A stretch of DNA of 21,562 nucleotides from positions 1 through 21,562 of the forward strand of contig CAYTRT010000023.1 in NCBI GenBank assembly GCA_964440295.1. Reading direction: 5' to 3'. Under the pieces are notes generated by a model. The model did not search any database, was not told where the DNA came from, and saw only the letters and a program-made list of their open reading frames with translations. The position numbers and the translations under genes are program-made. Of this stretch, positions 7,642-14,149 are shown one piece after another. Numbering within the stretch: the stretch's first letter is position 1; every line of letters starts with the position of its first letter. Origin of the DNA: CALIKS01 sp964440295. Lineage in GTDB: Archaea > Thermoproteota > Nitrososphaeria_A > Caldarchaeales > Calditenuaceae.

Positions 7642-8043
7642 TCATAATAAGTAGTGTATCTTGATGTGCTCTCTGAGCAGCTCTGGGTAAGGGGTTACGT
7701 AGCCGCAGTGGGGACACATGTATAGCTGTCCCTGCGTGCTGCTGTATTTTCGGGACAGATCCTCGATGACGGCTGGGTTAGTGATTTCAATCACAAGCTT
7801 ATCATACTCGATTGACAGTGTGTAGTTGTCCTTGAGGTCTAGGCTATTCATGCAGTCGTGAATAATTTCTATCATTTTGTTGAGCGTCAGAGTTTTGGAG
7901 GCGTGCGATAGGTCAACAGCAACTATGTCCTTCTTGATGAATGCGAAGGCATTATACTCAGTCAGCTTATCAGATAGGAGGTAAGCGAATACGATTGATA
8001 GTTGATTCATTCCCTCTAGCTTGATTTCAAGCACATCCCTCAA
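7642..8043 (-). CDS. Hypothetical protein with C-terminal C2H2 zinc finger
   Basis: 133 residues from TTG 8043; GTG 8034 and ATG 8010 are later options. The C-terminus holds a textbook C2H2 finger: C110-x2-C113-x12-H126-x3-H130, ending 3 residues before the stop. The first 100 residues look like a mixed alpha/beta domain (LEIKLEGMNQLSIVFAYLL; YTLSIEYDKLVIEIT) that I do not recognise. It lies 17 nt downstream of the NMN adenylyltransferase stop on the same strand, so it is probably cotranscribed. GAGAGG lies about 8 nt before the TTG and can serve as its ribosome binding site. A nucleic-acid-binding or protein-binding role is inferred from the finger alone. Confidence 0.78.
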   Translation of the reverse strand: MRDVLEIKLEGMNQLSIVFAYLLSDKLTEYNAFAFIKKDIVAVDLSHASKTLTLNKMIEIIHDCMNSLDLKDNYTLSIEYDKLVIEITNPAVIEDLSRKYSSTQGQLYMCPHCGYVTPYPELLREHIKIHYLL

Positions 8044-8060
8044 TAGTTTCGCCTCTCGTA

Positions 8061-8621
8061 CTACAGGGCTGCGAACCTCGCCTGTTGCTTTTGATCACTA
8101 GAGGCGATCTTACGAATTCTCTCGTCTCCTCTTATCCTCTCGATGTATCTCGCCACCTCGGGCTGGAGCAGACTTTGCCAATTACCGTTACTGATCATTA
8201 GGTTCCTGATATTTGTCGCGTTTAATTCTTCTCTGTTAAGTAGTCTCGGCTCTATCACCGTTATGTTTTGCTCCTCCAGTAGGAGTTTTACGAACTGGTT
8301 ATTCGTATACGCGACGTCGAATTGCGGCAGCATGGACTTGAGCCTCGCCACCCAGATTGAGTGCTCACCAATATCGGGTACCGGAATTATCATTATTCTT
8401 CTTAGGTCTATTCCAGCCGCCTCAAGACCGATCCTGATCATCTCTATCCTCTCACCCGCCGTGAATGGGTTATCCAGCGTGTAGCTGTACTGCGCACTAC
8501 CCACCGCGATGATAAGCTCGCTGTTTTCTTGAAGAATCTGCTTTACCGCGTCAAGGTGTCCTAGATGGAATGGCTGGAATCTCCCGATAAATACGGCTCT
8601 ACGACCCTTACGCAGCAACAA
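8061..8621 (-). CDS. nadM: Nicotinamide/nicotinate mononucleotide adenylyltransferase, archaeal type
   Basis: 186 residues. Transfers AMP from ATP to NMN or nicotinate mononucleotide to form NAD or deamido-NAD. It shows the nucleotidyltransferase motif GRFQPFHLGH (13-22; His19 and His22), GSAQYSYTLDNPFTAGERI (41-59), which is characteristic of archaeal NadM, and NATNIR (134-139) in the place of the ISxTxxR motif. The start is TTG (8621 or the next TTG at 8618), because an in-frame stop lies just upstream at 8625-8627. The C-terminal tail of about 20 charged residues is a little longer than usual. It is the probable first gene of a two-gene operon with the zinc-finger gene. With the nearby nicotinate enzymes it supplies NAD precursors. 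Confidence 0.92.
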   Translation of the reverse strand: MLLRKGRRAVFIGRFQPFHLGHLDAVKQILQENSELIIAVGSAQYSYTLDNPFTAGERIEMIRIGLEAAGIDLRRIMIIPVPDIGEHSIWVARLKSMLPQFDVAYTNNQFVKLLLEEQNITVIEPRLLNREELNATNIRNLMISNGNWQSLLQPEVARYIERIRGDERIRKIASSDQKQQARFAAL

Positions 8622-8626
8622 TACTC

Positions 8627-8706
8627 ACCATGATTCATGGTATATTAACATATCCATAAACCCTACCTTTAGAGTCGTTGAGCTGCAATGCCGTTCATGA
8701 GTCATC
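8627..8706. repeat. Two copies of a CATGA-N-TCAT palindrome, candidate operators
   Basis: Site 1 (8627-8641) is a perfect 15-bp odd palindrome, ACCATGA-T-TCATGGT. Site 2 (8696-8706) is CATGA-G-TCATC, sharing the CATGANTCAT core. Their centres (8634 and 8701) are 67 bp apart. Site 1 lies between the likely TATA box and start of nadM. Both sit in the 176-bp region shared with the divergent unknown gene. A repressor site is inferred, and the regulator is not known. Confidence 0.45.
8641..8649 (-). promoter_or_regulatory. TATA-like box for nadM
   Basis: On the minus strand this reads GTTAATATA, centred about 24 nt before the TTG at 8621. A second candidate, TTTATGG, lies at 8654-8660. Confidence 0.4.
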
Positions 8707-8761
8707 TACTCTGAAGAGCTGTAAATATTATGTAGGAATTGTCGTTTCATGTGGAGGATTG

Positions 8762-8772
8762 TTTATTATAAA
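8762..8772 (+). promoter_or_regulatory. TATA box for the duplicated unknown gene
   Basis: TTTATTATAAA is centred 31 nt before ATG 8798 but only 19 nt before ATG 8786. This favours the downstream start. Confidence 0.5.
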
Positions 8773-8797
8773 TGATGTATAGCTTATGCGGTTCACC

Positions 8798-9592
8798 ATG
8801 AGCCTGAATAGACAGCAATATAACACTCATATAGAGAGGGAGATGGCTAGTATATTGATGGACCTAAAGCGTCTGAAGCCACCTGTAGCATTGGAGGTGT
8901 CGGACCTAACTAACCTAGCCCGCCTTACGTTAAACAGGCCCGATACTCAGACCCTCTTTTGGATGTTCAGATACAGAGATGCAAGAATCTTAGGCAGCCT
9001 TTTCTCAATACCATACTGGAAGGGTAATCTCCCAATATTCTCCTACGTACGTCTCCCTGTAAGTGATGAGTCAGCCGCATACATCGCGTACATAAACATC
9101 GGGACAGAGGAGGCATTCCTAACCAATTCCAACGACGACCCAAAGTACATCTATGGAGCAATCGTGGAGGCAGCCGCGCCTCCCAGATTCCTCGAAGAAG
9201 CACTCAAGAGAAAGAGAGGCGGAAGAATAGTCAGGCCGATACTGACAAGGGCCAAAGACATAAACGCGCTTGTCAGGCTCCTCTTAATTATGACGGACGG
9301 AGTCGGTGCACCTCCGATATGGAAGTTCAGGCTGGGCGAGGGCTACATCCTCGGAGTCCTCGCACCCTTCTATGACTACTACGAAGCAAATGCCCTCCCC
9401 GTATTTGTCTATGTAGAAGAAGCAGAAGAACCACGCGGCGGTTTTCTAAGATACATAACCTCAAGCGGAAGAGAAGATGTCAGCTTCACCAACTACGTCA
9501 CTGACATGAAGTATTTCTACGCAAGGATAATAAACTTGGTAGACGTGCCTCCGTGGCTCATGCCGTCCAGAAAGTCCTCATCGCCTCACTGA
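8798..9592 (+). CDS. Unknown protein made of two tandem homologous units
   Basis: 264 residues from ATG 8798; ATG 8786 adds four. I do not recognise the family. The protein is an internal duplication. Unit 1 (about 29-135) and unit 2 (about 144-258) align at FWMFRYRDARILG (54-66) with IWKFRLGEGYILG (174-186), LPIFSYV (78-84) with LPVFVYV (200-206), and APPRF (127-131) with VPPWL (250-254). The offset is a constant 120-123 residues. Each unit is mixed alpha/beta with no cysteines, membrane segment or obvious catalytic motif. The N-terminus carries LNRQQYN, also present in the DUF763 protein at 11935. It is divergent from nadM and convergent with a small ribbon-helix-helix gene, overlapping it by 7 nt. 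The role is unknown. Confidence 0.8.
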   Translation: MSLNRQQYNTHIEREMASILMDLKRLKPPVALEVSDLTNLARLTLNRPDTQTLFWMFRYRDARILGSLFSIPYWKGNLPIFSYVRLPVSDESAAYIAYINIGTEEAFLTNSNDDPKYIYGAIVEAAAPPRFLEEALKRKRGGRIVRPILTRAKDINALVRLLLIMTDGVGAPPIWKFRLGEGYILGVLAPFYDYYEANALPVFVYVEEAEEPRGGFLRYITSSGREDVSFTNYVTDMKYFYARIINLVDVPPWLMPSRKSSSPH

Positions 9593-9729
9593 TTCCATAG
9601 CTCACGTTTCAATAGGTCTCTCACCGCTGTTCTCAGTATTGCCGACCTGCTGGGATACACCCCCCTTCTTACCAGCTCGTCCATACCCTCGATGAGAGCC
9701 TCAGGAAGTTTCACACTAATCAACTTCAT
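9586..9729 (-). CDS. Small ribbon-helix-helix (CopG/Arc-type) transcriptional regulator
   Basis: 47 residues from ATG 9729 to TGA 9586-9588. The sequence begins MKLISVKLPEALIEGMDEL and continues RRGVYPSRSAILRTAVRDLL. This is the complete ribbon-helix-helix plan: an N-terminal beta strand with alternating residues that contacts DNA (residues 2-8), helix 1 (9-22), a YPSRS turn (25-29) and helix 2 (29-41). Such proteins act as dimers on short inverted or direct repeats. The gene is convergent with the duplicated unknown gene and faces away from the thermosome gene. There is no toxin gene beside it, so an antitoxin role is unlikely. It is a candidate regulator of its own gene and of the thermosome promoter, judged from shared motifs in the intergenic region. 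Confidence 0.88.
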   Translation of the reverse strand: MKLISVKLPEALIEGMDELVRRGVYPSRSAILRTAVRDLLKRELWNQ

Positions 9730-9739
9730 GGATGAGTCG

Positions 9740-9864
9740 ACTAATTACTTAATTCTCCTCACATATAAACACTAGCTAAGTCTCTCGTCGAAAAATTAGG
9801 ATAAGAAAGATTAGCTAACCATCTAATCGCAAAAATTCTTCGTTCAAAACGACGAGTAATTAGT
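9740..9864. repeat. 10-bp inverted repeat pair AGTAATTAGT in the RHH-thermosome intergenic region
   Basis: ACTAATTACT at 9740-9749 and its exact complement AGTAATTAGT at 9855-9864. The centres are 115 bp apart, close to 11 helical turns. The left copy covers the probable transcription start of the ribbon-helix-helix gene. The right copy lies just upstream of the thermosome TATA boxes. Each copy is itself nearly symmetric around TAATTA. The stretch between is AT-rich with several A-tracts and TTAG/CTAA elements, and contains no gene. Confidence 0.45.
9762..9769 (-). promoter_or_regulatory. TATA-like box for the RHH gene
   Basis: On the minus strand this reads TTTATATG, centred about 37 nt before ATG 9729. 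That predicts a leader of about 10 nt. GAATTAAGTAA, closer to the start, is an alternative. Confidence 0.35.
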
Positions 9865-9877
9865 TGGCTATGAAGAG

Positions 9878-9901
9878 TTTATAAAAAGGGTCATATATAT
9901 C
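9878..9901 (+). promoter_or_regulatory. Thermosome promoter with two TATA-like boxes
   Basis: TTTATAAAA at 9879-9887 and CATATATATC at 9892-9901. The second is centred 25 nt before ATG 9921 and predicts a leaderless mRNA. The first would give a leader of about 12 nt. Confidence 0.55.
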
Positions 9902-9920
9902 AACTACCGGTGAATCTGGA

Positions 9921-11585
9921 ATGGCTGCAGTACCAGGTAGTCAGGGAACTCCAGTTATAATCCTGAAGGAGGGAACACAGCGGACCAGGGGTAGAGAAGC
10001 ACAGTCCGCTAACATAATGGTCGCCAAGGTGATAGCCGAGACCATGAAGTCTTCGCTTGGGCCGAGGGGAATGGACAAGATGCTTGTCGACAGTTTCGGA
10101 GACATAGTAATAACGAATGACGGCGCGACGATACTTAAGGAGATGGACGTCGAGCACCCTGTGGCCAAGATGCTGGTAGAGGTCGCTAAGGCACAGGACG
10201 AGGAGGTCGGAGACGGAACAACCACGAGCGTCGTGGTTGCAGGCGAGCTGTTGGCAAGAGCTGAGGAGCTCATCGAGAAGGAGGTCCACCCATCACTCAT
10301 AATCGAGGGATACAAGAAGGCAGCGGCAGAGGCAATCGCGTACCTAGACAAGTTGGGAGAGGAGGTAAACGTAAACGACAAGGCCTCCCTCGTCAGGATA
10401 GCGAAGACCGCGCTTATCAGCAAGCTCGTCTCTGAGTATGCCGACTTCTTGGCTGAGCTCGCGGTCAATGCGGTGTTGAAGGTCGCGGAGAAGGCGGATG
10501 GTAAGCTCAAGGTAGATCTAGACGACATCAAGCTGGAGAAGAAGGAGGGCGGCTCTATCATGGACACTAAACTCATAGACGGAATAGTGCTGGATAAGGA
10601 GGTCGTACATCCAGACATGCCAAAGCTCGTGAGGAATGCTAAGATAGCCCTATTGGACGCTTCACTCGAGATCGAGAAGACGGAGTTTGACGCGAAGCTA
10701 AACATCGAGTCTCCAGAGCAGATGAGGGCGTTTATGCAGCAAGAGGAAGAGATGCTGAAGCAGATGGTCGAGAAGATAGCCTCAGTGGGCGCCAACGTAG
10801 TTCTCTGCCAGAAGGGCATCGACGACCTAGCACAGCATTTCTTAGCGAGGAAGGGAATAATGGCGGTCAGGCGGATCAAAAAGAGCGACATGGACAAGCT
10901 CGCGAAGGCCACTGGCGGCCGCGTCGTCAGCAGGATCGACGACATTACGCCTGAGGACTTGGGCAAGGCGGCCCTCGTCGAGGAGAGGAGAGTCGGCGAG
11001 GACAAGATGGTCTTCGTTGAGGGATGCGATAATCCGAGGTCTGTGACGATTCTTATACGTGGAGGCACTCAGAGAATAGTCGACGAGGCTGAGAGGTCGC
11101 TTAAGGACGCGATAAACGTGGTAAAGGACGTATTGCAGGAGCCAAAGATAGTTGCTGGCGGCGGCGCCCCGGAGGTGGAGGTAGCCCTTCACCTGAGGGA
11201 CTACGCTAAGAGTCTGCCTGGAAAGGAGCAGCTCGCTGTCGAGAAGTTTGCCGAGGCAATTGAGGTCGTGCCAATCCAGCTGGCCGAGAATGCTGGCCTC
11301 GACCCAATCGAGAGTATCGTCAGCCTCAGGTCAAAGCACAAGGAGGGACACAAGTGGTACGGCGTCGACGTTCTGAACAACAGGCTCTACGACATGATGC
11401 AGGTGAACGTCATCGATCCAGTACTCGTGAAGAAGCAAGTGATAAAGTCTGCGATCGAGGCTGCTTCGATGATACTCAAGATCGACGACATAATCGCTGC
11501 TTCAAAGCTCTCTGAGAAAGAGGGAAAGAAGAAGGAAAAAGAAGAAGAAGAGAAAGGAGAAGAGAGCAGCAGTAGTTTCGACTAA
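9921..11585 (+). CDS. thsA: Thermosome subunit (group II chaperonin)
   Basis: 554 residues, full length. An ATP-driven double-ring protein-folding chamber in the cytoplasm. It shows LGPRGMDKML (46-55), NDGATIL (66-72), the ATP-binding GDGTTTSVV (98-106), the equatorial GGGAPEVE (413-420) and the family's conserved helix IPIQLAENAGLDP-like segment near residues 450-465. The C-terminus is a charged Lys/Glu run that ends SSSSFD rather than the Gly-Gly-Met repeats seen in many archaeal thermosomes. The ATG start is fixed by the TATA spacing. rpoK begins 13 nt after the stop on the same strand, so the two are probably cotranscribed. No second subunit gene is present here; whether the ring is homo- or hetero-oligomeric cannot be said. 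Confidence 0.96.
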   Translation: MAAVPGSQGTPVIILKEGTQRTRGREAQSANIMVAKVIAETMKSSLGPRGMDKMLVDSFGDIVITNDGATILKEMDVEHPVAKMLVEVAKAQDEEVGDGTTTSVVVAGELLARAEELIEKEVHPSLIIEGYKKAAAEAIAYLDKLGEEVNVNDKASLVRIAKTALISKLVSEYADFLAELAVNAVLKVAEKADGKLKVDLDDIKLEKKEGGSIMDTKLIDGIVLDKEVVHPDMPKLVRNAKIALLDASLEIEKTEFDAKLNIESPEQMRAFMQQEEEMLKQMVEKIASVGANVVLCQKGIDDLAQHFLARKGIMAVRRIKKSDMDKLAKATGGRVVSRIDDITPEDLGKAALVEERRVGEDKMVFVEGCDNPRSVTILIRGGTQRIVDEAERSLKDAINVVKDVLQEPKIVAGGGAPEVEVALHLRDYAKSLPGKEQLAVEKFAEAIEVVPIQLAENAGLDPIESIVSLRSKHKEGHKWYGVDVLNNRLYDMMQVNVIDPVLVKKQVIKSAIEAASMILKIDDIIAASKLSEKEGKKKEKEEEEKGEESSSSFD

Positions 11586-11598
11586 GTGGCCGACTACC

Positions 11599-11838
11599 TT
11601 GCATAAAGGATTAACAAAGTACGAGATTACGAGGATAATTGGCAGCAGGGCATTACAGTTATCTCTAGGTGCTTTTCCACTCGTAGAGCCGCGTCCCGAT
11701 GATACGCCATTCACGATCGCGAAGAGAGAGTTGGAGAGCGGCGTCTTACCAATAATAATCAGGAGAAAATATCCAGACGGTACCTACGAGGACATCCCGC
11801 TGAAGAAACTATTGATGGAGAGCGAGATCAAGATTTAA
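11599..11838 (+). CDS. rpoK: DNA-directed RNA polymerase subunit K (Rpo6, omega/RPB6)
   Basis: 79 residues. Small assembly subunit that clamps the largest RNA polymerase subunit. It shows LTKYEITRIIGSRALQLSLGA (residues 5-25), the conserved RPB6/omega core, followed by TPFTIAKRELESG and PIIIRRKYPDG-x-YEDIPL. The TTG at 11599 is the only plausible start after the thermosome stop. A GTG at 11586 runs into a stop in another frame. No clear Shine-Dalgarno sequence precedes it. It lies 13 nt after the thermosome gene, so polymerase-subunit expression may follow chaperonin expression. In other archaea rpoK is often near ribosomal protein or enolase genes, so this partner is less usual (from memory). 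Confidence 0.93.
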   Translation: MHKGLTKYEITRIIGSRALQLSLGAFPLVEPRPDDTPFTIAKRELESGVLPIIIRRKYPDGTYEDIPLKKLLMESEIKI

Positions 11839-11857
11839 CGTATTATTCTCGTAGTGT

Positions 11858-11892
11858 TACGTTATTTTTGTTAAATTTCTACAAAATTTTTT
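11858..11892 (+). terminator. T-rich terminator after rpoK
   Basis: The stretch contains three T-runs (TTATTTTTG, TTAAATTTC, AAAATTTTTT) without a strong hairpin. This fits archaeal U-tract termination at the end of the thermosome-rpoK unit. Confidence 0.5.
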
Positions 11893-11900
11893 AGCCAACA

Positions 11901-11910
11901 AGATATATAT
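11901..11910 (+). promoter_or_regulatory. TATA box for the DUF763 gene
   Basis: AGATATATAT is centred about 29 nt before the TTG at 11935, supporting that start and a short or absent leader. Confidence 0.5.
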
Positions 11911-11934
11911 CGGCGGCACGATCGTCTTGAAAGC

Positions 11935-13035
11935 TTGTATAGGTCCGGAGTAAGAGAGCTCGAGGGCTCGACCTACAGACTTAACAGACAACAGTATAAT
12001 AGAGTACTCCTCAACATGAGAATCATCACGGACTCCTTTATAGGATATTTTGGTGAGGACGAGTTTGTAGAACTAGTCGGTAATCCTGCAGGGTTCTCGG
12101 CCCTATGCATATCGGCTGGACTGGAGGACTACAGCGCTAACTCCGTGCTATATGTCCTGACCGCGTTGAAGGATTCACTTACGTCTGACATGGGAGTAGG
12201 CGTCGCTGGAGGCGCCTTTACTGAGAGGTTCGTCGTTCCCAAGGAGATTGAGCGGTTGGGCGACCAGATGGGCCTCGCGCCGATAGCTATTGAGAAGCTG
12301 ATTTATTGCAGCAGAATAGTGGCTAAGGTTGACGACGCGGCTGTCCAAGACGGTTACAGGCTCTGGCTCCACGTATTCATATTTTCACGTAACGCTACGT
12401 GGGCAGTTGTCCAGATGGGGAGCAAGTCGACGCTTAATCGAATCTATCACTGGTTCTCCGGCAGGGTGGAGCGTAGGAGCTTCGTAGACGAGCCACATAC
12501 AGGGCTACTATCAGACGTGATAAACAAGTACTCGCTCGACTTTACGCTTCACGAGAACTCCATCCTACGCGACGCTACCATAGAGACGCTGACGCTTCCA
12601 ATAAACAGGTTGAGAAATGTCTTCAACGCTGTTGTCCCTCCCTCACAGGCTACACTGAACTCGTTGATCGATGGCGGTCAAGTCGGCGAGGAGAATCCGC
12701 TCAAGATGCCGCTCAGGGTAAGCTGGAAAACCATAAGCTCGCTCCACAACCTATCATTCAGAAACTTCGAGGAGCTATTATCGGTTAAGGGAATAGGCGC
12801 TGAGACACTGAGGTTTCTCGCCATCTGTGCAAACAGGCTAATGGGAGTCACTCCGTCACTCATTGATAGGGCTGACCTATTCACTAGTTTTAAGCCGAGA
12901 CAAAACGATGAGAGGACAGAAGAGCTCTTCTACGAGCTGCTAGAAGTCGTCAAGTACAGTAAGCTAAATCCAGACTATGCGAAGATGATTGTTTCTAGGC
13001 TCTCGAGCTGGTGGAGCGCTCAGCGGCAAAACTAG
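11935..13035 (+). CDS. DUF763 family protein
   Basis: 366 residues from TTG 11935. Matches the DUF763 (COG1415) family of unknown function through GVGVAGGAFTERFVVPKEI (about 92-110), AKVDDAAVQDGYRLWLHVF (about 131-149), YHWFSG and DEPHTGLLSD (about 184-191). The C-terminal segment FEELLSVKGIGAETLRFLA (about 278-296) looks like a helix-hairpin-helix, which suggests nucleic acid contact. The usual N-terminus as I remember it (PLHxGKxPxWLF-like) is replaced here by STYRLNRQQYNRVL. The heptapeptide LNRQQYN also begins the unknown protein at 8798. The gene ends 1 nt from the convergent inositol-phosphate synthase gene. The TTG start is supported by TATA spacing. The function is unknown; a DNA-related role is inferred only from the helix-hairpin-helix. 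Confidence 0.85.
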   Translation: MYRSGVRELEGSTYRLNRQQYNRVLLNMRIITDSFIGYFGEDEFVELVGNPAGFSALCISAGLEDYSANSVLYVLTALKDSLTSDMGVGVAGGAFTERFVVPKEIERLGDQMGLAPIAIEKLIYCSRIVAKVDDAAVQDGYRLWLHVFIFSRNATWAVVQMGSKSTLNRIYHWFSGRVERRSFVDEPHTGLLSDVINKYSLDFTLHENSILRDATIETLTLPINRLRNVFNAVVPPSQATLNSLIDGGQVGEENPLKMPLRVSWKTISSLHNLSFRNFEELLSVKGIGAETLRFLAICANRLMGVTPSLIDRADLFTSFKPRQNDERTEELFYELLEVVKYSKLNPDYAKMIVSRLSSWWSAQRQN

Positions 13036-13036
13036 A

Positions 13037-14116
13037 CTATCTCTCCCTCTTTCCCTCTATGAATTCCTCTACCATTCTTCTAGCAATGTCGTCTGGGTAC
13101 TGCTCAGGCGGTGATTTCATGAAGTATGCTGATGGCGAGATTAGGGCGCCTGATATTCCCCTGTCAAGCGCTATCTTTACGCACCTGATTGCGTCTATCG
13201 CCACGCCTGCTGAGTTGGGAGAGTCCCAGACCTCGAGCTTCACCTCTACCGAGAGTGGTGCTCCGCCGAAGTTTCTGCCCTCGATTCTTATGTACGCCCA
13301 CTTTCTGTCCTCGAGCCAGGGCACGTAATCGCTTGGACCGATGTGAATATCGTTTTCACTAATCTTGTAGGGGATTATCGATGTGACCGCTGTAGTCTTG
13401 GACTCCTTTTTCGAGGCCAGTCTTTCTCTCTCAAGCATGTTTAGGAAGTCTGTGTTTCCGCCGAAGTTTAGCTGGTATGTCTTGTCTATCTTGACGCCCC
13501 TCTCGACGAAGAGTCTTGCCAATACCCTGTGAAGTATGGTGGCTCCTAGCTGGCTCTTTATGTCGTCGCCCACTATGGGTACTCCGCGTTTCTCGAATAT
13601 GGTCCTCCATCTCTGCTCCCTAGCGATGAATACTGGTATGGCGTTTACCACTCCGACCCTTGCTTCGAGCGCCTGCTCGATGTACCACTTAGTGGCCGAC
13701 TCGCTGCCTACCGGGAGAAAGTTAATCATTACGTCAGTGCCATTTGACTTCAATACGTCAGCCACGTCGACGGTTGGCGACTCGTCCTTGATGATCGCTT
13801 CCTTAAGGTATTTTCCGAGGCTGTCATGAGTCATGCCCCTCATGACTTCGACCCCGAGTCTGGGCACGTTTGCGAACTTGTATGTACAGTTTGGGGGCGC
13901 GAATATTGCCTCTGAGAGGTCCTTCCCCACCTTTCTCTTATCGATGTCGAAGGCCGCGACAAACTCTATGTCTCCCACGTGATAGTCTCCGAGCCTGACA
14001 TGCATTAGTCCTGGGATGAACTCGTCGTCTGGAGCATCCTTATAATACTCAACTCCTTGAACAAGGGCGGAGGCGCAGTTGCCCACCCCGACTATCGCGA
14101 CCTTGACCTTGGGCAT
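13037..14116 (-). CDS. ino1: Inositol-1-phosphate synthase
   Basis: 359 residues. NAD-dependent isomerisation of glucose-6-phosphate to L-myo-inositol-1-phosphate, the precursor of archaetidylinositol lipids and, in hyperthermophiles, of the solute di-myo-inositol phosphate. It shows the NAD-binding GVGNCASALVQG (10-21), NFLPVGSESAT (132-142), GDDIKSQLGATI (183-194), NFGGNTDFLNML (217-228) and the lysine-rich active-site segment near 236-241. The C-terminal SPSAYFMKSPP is conserved. It starts at ATG 14116 with a TATA box about 27 nt upstream, partly inside the end of the PadR gene. It may also be read through from padR, which ends 33 nt away. Confidence 0.95.
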   Translation of the reverse strand: MPKVKVAIVGVGNCASALVQGVEYYKDAPDDEFIPGLMHVRLGDYHVGDIEFVAAFDIDKRKVGKDLSEAIFAPPNCTYKFANVPRLGVEVMRGMTHDSLGKYLKEAIIKDESPTVDVADVLKSNGTDVMINFLPVGSESATKWYIEQALEARVGVVNAIPVFIAREQRWRTIFEKRGVPIVGDDIKSQLGATILHRVLARLFVERGVKIDKTYQLNFGGNTDFLNMLERERLASKKESKTTAVTSIIPYKISENDIHIGPSDYVPWLEDRKWAYIRIEGRNFGGAPLSVEVKLEVWDSPNSAGVAIDAIRCVKIALDRGISGALISPSAYFMKSPPEQYPDDIARRMVEEFIEGKRER

Positions 14117-14138
14117 AGTATTTTATATTCATAGACTA

Positions 14139-14147
14139 CTAAATAAC
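14139..14147 (-). promoter_or_regulatory. TATA box for ino1
   Basis: On the minus strand this reads GGTTATTTA, centred about 27 nt before ATG 14116, immediately after the padR stop. Confidence 0.5.
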
Positions 14148-14149
14148 CA

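Noticed and set aside
8622..8785. Possible C/D-box small RNA in the nadM upstream region
   Set aside because: Short ATGA and CTGA matches are present, but no properly paired C and D boxes with terminal stem could be found on either strand.
9586..9729. Ribbon-helix-helix gene as the antitoxin of a toxin-antitoxin pair
   Set aside because: No toxin-like gene adjoins it on the same strand; the neighbours are a convergent unknown protein and the divergent thermosome gene.
9941..11068. Long open frame (375 codons) on the minus strand inside the thermosome gene
   Set aside because: It is serine-rich low-complexity sequence mirroring the codon bias of the thermosome gene, with no recognisable domain. 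The plus-strand gene explains the region.
11517..11585. Purine-rich repeat (GAAGAA-like) at the end of the thermosome gene
   Set aside because: It encodes the charged Lys/Glu C-terminal tail common in thermosomes, not an independent repeat element.
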